Shown one piece after another: positions 58,201-64,000 of a stretch of 64,000 nucleotides of DNA (within the stretch, counting starts at the first letter, position 1; every line of letters begins with the position of its first letter). The notes below the pieces were generated by a model, which saw only the letters and a program-made list of their open reading frames with translations, did not search any database and had not been told where the DNA came from. Source of the DNA: Cyclospora cayetanensis (lineage: Eukaryota; Apicomplexa; Conoidasida; Eucoccidiorida; Eimeriidae); NCBI RefSeq assembly GCF_002999335.1, contig NW_020312369.1, forward strand, positions 434,001-498,000, in the 5' to 3' direction. The position numbers and the translations under genes are program-made.

Positions 58201-59141
58201 TGCTGCTTCCTTTGCTTTCGGTGTTGCTATTTCCTCCATCTGTGTGTCTTCCCTTGCCTCTTCGTCTTGCTCTGTTGAGGAGGCACCGCGGCCTCTGGTT
58301 CGTGCTTTCCGCTTTCTGCTCTTGAGCCGCTCACGACACAGTCTTCTCCTGCTGTTGCTGACCAGCGCCGCTCTTTATGTTGCTTCTGACGCACGTCTTT
58401 GTCTCTGCAATGACGTATTTACTCTTGGGATCTCTCCCTCCCTCTCCTTGTTTCGTTGTTGCGGCCTCAGGAACTGGAATCCTAAGAGTTGCGAATCCAC
58501 TGGACTGCATGTACAGTGCACCCCAACACTTTGCGCTGCAAATGTTGTTGGTGTTCTCTGCATGGCCTTTGCTGCTGCCGCAGTTGGTGTTGCAGGTAAA
58601 CGCGAGTGTTTTCAGAACGAGAATCACTGCGTATGCGCTGCAGGTTCTGTGATCAATGTACCAAAAAGGCCAAGGAGTTATCGCTACGGGAGGCCATCCG
58701 CGTTGCTCCAGATGAACGGACTTTCCACTTTACTGTGGAGGTATGCACAGCACTTTTCGCTTTGGCAGTCGCCTGCACCTTCATGCCTTCTGCAGCCTAA
58801 CTCCGTGTGGCGGCACTTCCTTTCTGTCTGCTCTTCGGTCTTCTGCTTCTCTGCCGACGTACTGCACTGCCTTACTTGAACGCCTGGTTGCTGCTACTGT
58901 CGCTCACTGCCCTGCTTGGTGCCGATGTTTGCATGCATGGAAGAAACGCCCGCGAATATATGTGCGTGTGCGAGCACAGTCCACAGGCGTGATGCCGGCG
59001 GAAAAGATCGTACAGATGGCCTTTGATATTCTCAGAAACAAGTTGTCAGATTTAGAGACGCACACTGCCGCTGCCGCCGCGAGAGCCACAGGGCAGCAGC
59101 ATCAGCAGCCGCCACAACTTACAGCTGTAACAGAACTTTGA
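55201..59141 (+). CDS. RNA polymerase II subunit RPB3, 10 exons, 365 aa
   Basis: RPB3 pairs with RPB11 to nucleate assembly of RNA polymerase II. Exons: 55201-55413, 55683-55768, 56012-56066, 56390-56590, 56981-57046, 57513-57634, 57841-57896, 58471-58510, 58644-58740, 58980-59141; phases all agree and the sum is divisible by three. The N-terminus reads [17 protein letters not shown] then [32 protein letters not shown] precedes the zinc loop [10 protein letters not shown] (C-x-C-x3-C-x2-C), typical of RPB3 and absent from AC40. Then come [54 protein letters not shown], and the C-terminal helix with [18 protein letters not shown]. The second cysteine cluster resembles the iron-sulphur domain of archaeal subunit D and is missing from human and yeast RPB3. 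Intron 7 uses a GTCCGT donor. A Gln-rich insertion lies near the start. Confidence 0.93.
55638..55667. repeat. (GCAT)n tract in RPB3 intron 1
   Basis: Seven or so tandem GCAT units. Shorter GCAT runs occur in introns of SerRS (about 45935-45954) and THOC3 (about 22383-22394). Confidence 0.85.
57127..57212. repeat. Purine tract in RPB3 intron 5
   Basis: Repeated GGGAGAGG and GGGGGAAAGGAG blocks form an 85-base A/G-only stretch. It is intronic because exons 56981-57046 and 57513-57634 join in phase across it. Confidence 0.85.
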
Positions 59142-59756
59142 ATCCTTGTGCGGCAGTAGCTAACTTGCAGTCAGAACTGCTCGAGCGGCAACTGCTCATG
59201 CGGCGGTATCTATAGGTAGGGCAAATGCACCCTTCAGCGCTGTAGCCTTTTGTGGTTCTCGCTTTTAGAATACGAGTTACGACACAGAGACTTATTTTGG
59301 CGAAGCTCGTTTGTTCGCGCACTGCGGGCTGTCTGTACACACGAGAGATGGTGTGTGGAGTTGCTGTCCTGCTGCTGGTGCAGCAGTGCGTAACTGTTGC
59401 TAGTGATGACGTAGTGTTCACAGCTTGCTGCGTCAAGTTCAATAATCGTTGTATTGCAGTTGAGTGATACATACTACTGCTGCACAGATTACCTGGGGTG
59501 TGCAACAAACTGGTAGAGCCTCCTGTAGGACGCTTCGTGTAGCAGCACCACTAGTGGCTTAAGGTTTTGTTGCACTAAAACCACAGAGAAAACGGCCGCA
59601 TGCAATGGGTGTGCGAGATTTTCCCTCTATTTTAGCCAAATCTGGGTAGCGAAAAACATCATCGCTATGCATTCTCTAACGTTGCAACAGCACACGGCTT
59701 GCCGAGTATTTCAGCAGGCCGGCTTGCTACAACAGCAACAACAGCAAGCACGCATT
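59142..59756. other. Region between RPB3 and the serpin remnant
   Basis: About 600 bases without a recognised gene; it serves as 3' flank to converging units. Confidence 0.45.
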
Positions 59757-61000
59757 TCAATTTGTAGCATTTGGATTGGAGAATCTTCCTGCGCAGGGAA
59801 TTAAAAAAAATCTCGCTCCGCGCTTGATCCCTTTTGCAGTCTATGGTCAAAGAGGAAGGGCATGTGAATCCACAGATCGATAGACTCCTCACACACAAAG
59901 CCTCCGTCAGCCACGACCTTAACCGTAGCTGCTGCTGCCTCTGTCCCTTCCTCGTCAAACAACAGAGCCACCTAATGTATAAAAGCAAAGTACCTTGTTT
60001 TTAAGCACTAGGAGGATAAGCGCCTCTTGTTGCGGCATGAGCCTTCTTTGTTTAGATCCAAAACTATTTCCTCGAGTACATCAATCAAGGAGCAACAGTC
60101 CGAGTATGTCTAGGATTGAATGTTCGGTAGCCGTATGCAAGCCCATAGAACTTCGCAAAGCTCTTGATCAAGCATAAAGAACTAGGTTATGCTCTTTATT
60201 TTCGCTGGATCTGCCTCAATTCCCGCAGCATATAGGATCGAATTCCCCCCAAAATATTCTGTATGGAAAACGTGCACTGGCGCGTCTTCACTTACTATGG
60301 CTGGTTCAGCAGTTACTGAATCGCACGCCCTAGATTCCTGAGGTGCTTGTGAATGTCTCGGATAAATACGAGGACGCCATTCATGCAGGCACCCATCCAG
60401 CTCTTCTTGATAAGTTCATGGAAGTCTCGACTAACTGCCGCGTGAAGCCGGCCGTAGCCTCCTTGCCCATCGTTGCATTCTGCTGCCCTTCGGCGAATAT
60501 AAGTTCTAGGCACTGCTCTAACGTAAACAGGCAGACTGCCAACCCTATGCCGTGTCCTCAGAACACATGCCTCGTTGCTGCCAAGCAGTTTGCTTCCGCT
60601 GCGCCCAGTCCTTTTGTTCAAGTTCTCCTGACATTTTTAATGGGCTTGCAGTTTTCGAAGTGCATGACCCAATTCCCCACAAGAGAGGCAGGTGCGCTGC
60701 TAGGGAACTGCCGGAGGCTGAAGACCCACGTAGTTCCCCTTGTACATCTAACAGTGGCTGATGAGAATATTCGAGTATTTGTTCTTCCTGGCGGCCGCCA
60801 CCCCTTCAAGGTCGGCATAGCCTCATCGACGCATCCAGAAGTATTTCATTGGTAAACAAATCATGCCTTTCTTCCGCTTGTCGAGTTACTGCGTTCACAT
60901 CAAGCTGCAGGCCGGCCTCGGCCTCCCCAACCAGCGTTGTGCTACTCTCTACTTCCATCGCCAGAAGCTTTAATCGGACTGCTGCCGGAGAAATCATATT
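59757..61000 (-). pseudogene. Decayed serpin, inverted relative to the intact serpin
   Basis: The minus strand at 59921-59956 encodes DEEGTEAAAATV, the reactive-loop hinge of inhibitory serpins and nearly identical to the intact copy at the right edge. It is followed by IHMPFLFDHR, the strand after the loop. The frame then stops (TAA) at a run of eight A (plus 59803-59810); in the next frame GRFSNP appears, matching the GRxxNP-type serpin C-terminus, with a stop at 59757. Upstream, about 60806-60997 reads VNAVTRQAEERHDLFTNEI and LLDASM, weakly matching the NARVKTVTRGKIEEF and LVGASL segment of the intact serpin. The parts in between are not in one frame and I could not join them by introns. 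A gene with unusual introns or a sequencing error in the A run remains possible. Confidence 0.55.
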
Positions 61001-62442
61001 CCTGTACTACCAAGCTAATTGACAGAAGCCATGGCATTCGATGTAGGGAACCCTGGTACTCCACTTCATCCACAGCCACTTGATGATAGGGAGCATCTGC
61101 CTTGGACCATCCAGCGCTACAAACTGTAACACTTCATCGAAGGTCTCCGTATTGAGACAATCAACCCCAGACTCAATGCGAACCTAGTAGACAGTTATAT
61201 AAGGTTTCTAAAGGCGCTCCAATCTTTGCCTTGCCTCACCCCTCAGAGCCTCCACATGAGGGGAGAAAGCCAGCTAAAGTCAGTGTTGTTGCATCCTCCA
61301 AGCACTCCGAGTATTCCTAGCTAACTGCGCTCAGCATCTGACGCACAAGCAAACAACATTGTTTTTCGCTGTAGCTATGCAGCACTGCTGCAATAAATAA
61401 GAGGTACGAAGGGCCAAACCAATCAGCCGACTCCTCGTTAAGTCTTGGTCAATAGAACTGGTGTAGTGGATGGTGTGCAGGCGTAGTTCAGCCCTCTACA
61501 ACATGGATTAATATCGCTTCCTCCGGGGATCATTTTTGCAGAGGATCTGTTATTGGGACTGTTGGAATCCGCTAGGGGTGGGTTTTAGGCTAGTGGTGGA
61601 ACTAGAGAGAACCATAAAAGTGGTCCTATCTGTCCTGTATCCCCCGAGATCCCGTTACCCAATTGTTATTCACGCGTTCCTCAAAATCTTTCTACAGCGT
61701 AGACCCAAGTTTGCTTTGGACTACAGAGAGTAAGCACTACAGAAAATGAGCAAATGCAATGCGTATTATTGGCGTCTAAGTACATCTAGTTAAACTGCGA
61801 TGTCGATTAGTTGTCTCTGCGAACGTGAGAAAAGTCAAACATATGGGTTCTTGATGCCATGAATTCAAGGACCCTGTGTGTGGTCGGCCAGAGAATAACT
61901 CCCTCTGGAAATTTATATAAAAGTATTGTAGTTGGTGTCTTGGCTGCTGCCGCGGCTGCCTCTGGGAGATCCTACGCGAGGACGTTAAGGCGAGCTCCCA
62001 GGGTCGTGCGCCTCCCTGAGCTACCTGCATTGCCAATTAGAACTCCTTCCTGGTGATTTAAAGCCAAAGGCCGATTGTTCTTATTTACCTGTCGGGCTTC
62101 GCTGCGTTGAAACCAGTGACGCCTCCCTCGTGGTCGGCTCTCTGTTTCTGCTAGAGCAGCACTCCAACAAGAATAAATCATTCCCCCCAGTTTTATTTCT
62201 TGAACTTTCGCGTTTTGCAAGGCCTATTTTGTCTTTGCTCATTCGACCCTTGTTTCAGCACTACATTCATCGTGGGGCCTTGGGTGACAATCCCCGCGCT
62301 TGCCTCGATAGAGATTTAACTCGCTCCCCGTGCACTTTCCGTTTAGACATTCCTTCCGTGCCCACTTAGACCCACACGAATTTGCAGTAAATTGTTTTCA
62401 CAAGCTTCTTTGCCACGTATACAGCCTAAGGGTGGCCTAAGA
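61001..62442. other. Upstream flank of the intact serpin, containing repeat copy B
   Basis: No coding segment is recognised. It includes the dispersed repeat at about 61212-61425. The serpin promoter should lie in the 3' part. Confidence 0.45.
61212..61425 (+). repeat. Dispersed repeat, copy B
   Basis: Aligns with copy A at 19805-20024 in the same orientation, including AGCCAGCTA, CCTCCAAGCACTCCGAG and GGGCCAAACCAATCAG blocks. No terminal inverted repeats or coding sequence were recognised. Confidence 0.6.
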
Positions 62443-64000
62443 ATGCGGAATTCCGCGTGCATCCTATACGTTCTCTGCGGGCTGCTAGCAGCAGCATCGC
62501 CAATCGTGGTGGCAGCATCAGAGAAAGAATCTGACGCAGAGCCGAAGGACTTAAGGGTTCAGGAGGACTCCGAAGCTAGATCTACGCTTCCAGCAGAGAC
62601 CATCATGCCGATCGCGTCCCCTAGGTCCCCCCGTCGGGGGCTTTCCACGAAGGCATTTGCTTTTGCGGCTGCACTGGGTGCTTTGGTGCTCATGGTCGCA
62701 GCAGGGGTCACAGTTTCTATGAGGCGGGAGGCCCCTGGCCCCCCACCTGTGCCTTTGCCGGAAGAACAACCTCCGCCACCCCCTCAACAACCAGAAGAGC
62801 TCCCGGAAGTTCTTGCACGCAAGCTTCTTCTTCCAGAGGGCCCAGACAAAACAGCTGCGGCTCGCTTGGTTGGGGCTTTTTTCAAGTATCTTGACGACAT
62901 AGAAATGCCTAACTCCGTCTTCTCCCCCGTGTCCGTTCTCTCGGTGTTATCGGTTGTTGCAGAAGGGGCCTCCTGGCCTGTGGAAGAAAGACTGCGCGGA
63001 TGGATCACTGAACCTGCAGTCTACACGCTTCCGGAGGATCTAGAGGGCTGGCCACACAGGGATGCCCTCAAGGCGCTGCAGGATTACTATGGACCAGAAT
63101 CCCCCGTCATCGACATGATAGCCGAGTTGTGCGTGGATGAAGACATACGCGACACCCCAGGATTTGCCGCTTTCGAGAAACGCGTTTCCGATCGCCTCGG
63201 ATACTCCCCGATTAGATCTATGGATTTTACGCAGGTTGTTCGAACAACGAGCAAGATTAACGCGAGAGTAAAAACGGTCACAAGGGGGAAAATAGAAGAA
63301 TTTTTACATGCACCTATGCTCGTCGGAGCCTCCCTCGTCCTAGTTAACGCCTTTTATATGAAGTCGGAGTGGGCTTCAACCTTTCTGCCTGAACTCACAA
63401 GGCAAGGGACTTTCAAAGCATCTACCCCATTTGGTGTGACAAACAAGCGGGCGAAGTTCATGGAGCAGGTGCTAAAGCCTGGGTCGTATCACATTTACCA
63501 GGAAGAGGGAGTAACAGTCCTAGGCCTACCATACAAATACCCCGGAGCGGCCATGTACATTTACCTACCAGAAGACGCGGAAGAATTTCGCATTAAAATC
63601 AATGAAGACCCTACTCATCTCAGTAGGCTCGTTGCAAAAGCTCGTGAAGCTTCTGTTTCAGGAACAGGTTCCTCTGCAGCAACCACGCCACTGAAGCTGC
63701 GTCTTCCAAAGTTTCATCTCAAGACCTATAAAAATAAAGTAGGTTTAAGTGATTTGTTAGGTAATCTGGGACTCGGCGAATTCCTGCTATGGGAACAAAG
63801 CATTGCGAACTTGGGGTTGCCACCTGGGGGACGGGTGACGGGCATTTTTCATCAAGCGGATCTGCAGATTGACGAGGAAGGGACAGAAGCAGCAGCAGCA
63901 ACAGTTGCGATGCAGCCAGAGCCAGTCTCTTCATCTCCAGATGCTATTGAGCTGTCGGTTGACCGGACCTTCTTCTTTGAAGTGAGACTGGAACGGGGAC
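62443..64000 (+). CDS. Serpin (serine protease inhibitor) with membrane segment; cut by the right edge
   Basis: Serpins trap target proteases through a reactive loop that inserts into a central sheet. The frame runs without introns from the ATG at 62443 to the window end (519 codons). Residues 1-25 form a hydrophobic, signal-like start, residues about 71-93 (FAFAAALGALVLMVAAGVTV) a probable membrane helix, and residues about 98-120 a Pro-rich linker. The serpin fold begins near residue 130, with FSPVSVLSVLSVVAEGAS, then LVNAFYMKSEWASTF, VLGLPYKYPGAAMYIYLP and LRLPKFHLKTY. The hinge DEEGTEAAAATV (residues 477-488) keeps the small residues needed for loop insertion, so it is predicted to be inhibitory. 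The P1 residue cannot be placed with confidence in the following MQPEPVSSSPDA. FFFEVRLERG continues the fold at the edge. Only the C-terminal end is missing. Confidence 0.95.
   Translation, partial: MRNSACILYVLCGLLAAASPIVVAASEKESDAEPKDLRVQEDSEARSTLPAETIMPIASPRSPRRGLSTKAFAFAAALGALVLMVAAGVTVSMRREAPGPPPVPLPEEQPPPPPQQPEELPEVLARKLLLPEGPDKTAAARLVGAFFKYLDDIEMPNSVFSPVSVLSVLSVVAEGASWPVEERLRGWITEPAVYTLPEDLEGWPHRDALKALQDYYGPESPVIDMIAELCVDEDIRDTPGFAAFEKRVSDRLGYSPIRSMDFTQVVRTTSKINARVKTVTRGKIEEFLHAPMLVGASLVLVNAFYMKSEWASTFLPELTRQGTFKASTPFGVTNKRAKFMEQVLKPGSYHIYQEEGVTVLGLPYKYPGAAMYIYLPEDAEEFRIKINEDPTHLSRLVAKAREASVSGTGSSAATTPLKLRLPKFHLKTYKNKVGLSDLLGNLGLGEFLLWEQSIANLGLPPGGRVTGIFHQADLQIDEEGTEAAAATVAMQPEPVSSSPDAIELSVDRTFFFEVRLERG

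Noticed and set aside
59757..59820. Reading the serpin remnant as intact by placing an intron before CTGCGCAG.
   Set aside because: No GT donor lies between the FLFDHR segment and the T run, so a frame break is the simpler explanation.

Overview
The window is nuclear DNA of a coccidian apicomplexan, most likely an Eimeria species (Cyclospora is the main alternative). The signs are intron-rich genes with short exons, CAG/CTG trinucleotide tracts scattered through exons (poly-Gln, poly-Ala, poly-Ser) and introns, a seryl-tRNA synthetase of bacterial/organellar type with an apicoplast-style leader, and a secretory serpin. Species was not tested by any search. Nearly all genes were found by reading protein families directly and joining exons by GT-AG sites and codon phase. 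Where I list exon coordinates, phases agree at every junction unless I say otherwise.

Layout, left to right: 1-2204, no confident gene. 2205-6403 (-), MRS2/CorA-type Mg2+ transporter. 7597-9975 (+), single-exon GT8 glycogenin-like glycosyltransferase. 10532-15175 (-), SART-1/Snu66 tri-snRNP protein in 11 exons, with a 540-bp CAG array wholly inside intron 4. 15699-16212 (+), MPP6-like exosome cofactor. 16836-17534 (-), CYB5D1-like ciliary protein. 20996-22680 (+), THOC3-like WD40 protein. 24442-26756 (+), kinesin. 27426-31160 (-), histone acetyltransferase HAT1. 31636-32679 (-), uncertain gene. 36270-37576 (+), Sm-D3. 40061-43041 (-), unrecognised multi-exon gene. 43857-48185 (-), organellar seryl-tRNA synthetase in 12 exons. 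49169-53270 (-), proteasome lid subunit RPN7. 55201-59141 (+), RNA polymerase II subunit RPB3 in 10 exons. 59757-61000 (-), decayed serpin. 62443-right edge (+), intact serpin with a membrane segment, cut by the window end.

Most genes are housekeeping: splicing (SART-1, Sm-D3), mRNA export (THOC3), exosome (MPP6), transcription (RPB3), chromatin (HAT1), proteasome (RPN7) and organellar translation (SerRS). They are independent transcription units on both strands, not operons. The accessory part is the right end, where a serpin pseudogene and an intact serpin lie in inverted orientation next to a dispersed repeat that also occurs near 19.8 kb.

The most unusual observations are: CAG arrays confined to introns of SART-1 and HAT1 although they are open in many frames; four introns in four genes with the donor GTCCGT; a likely GC-AG intron in RPN7; RPB3 with an archaeal-style cysteine domain; a GT8 enzyme with E-x-D in place of D-x-D; and a serpin with a membrane-spanning N-terminus.
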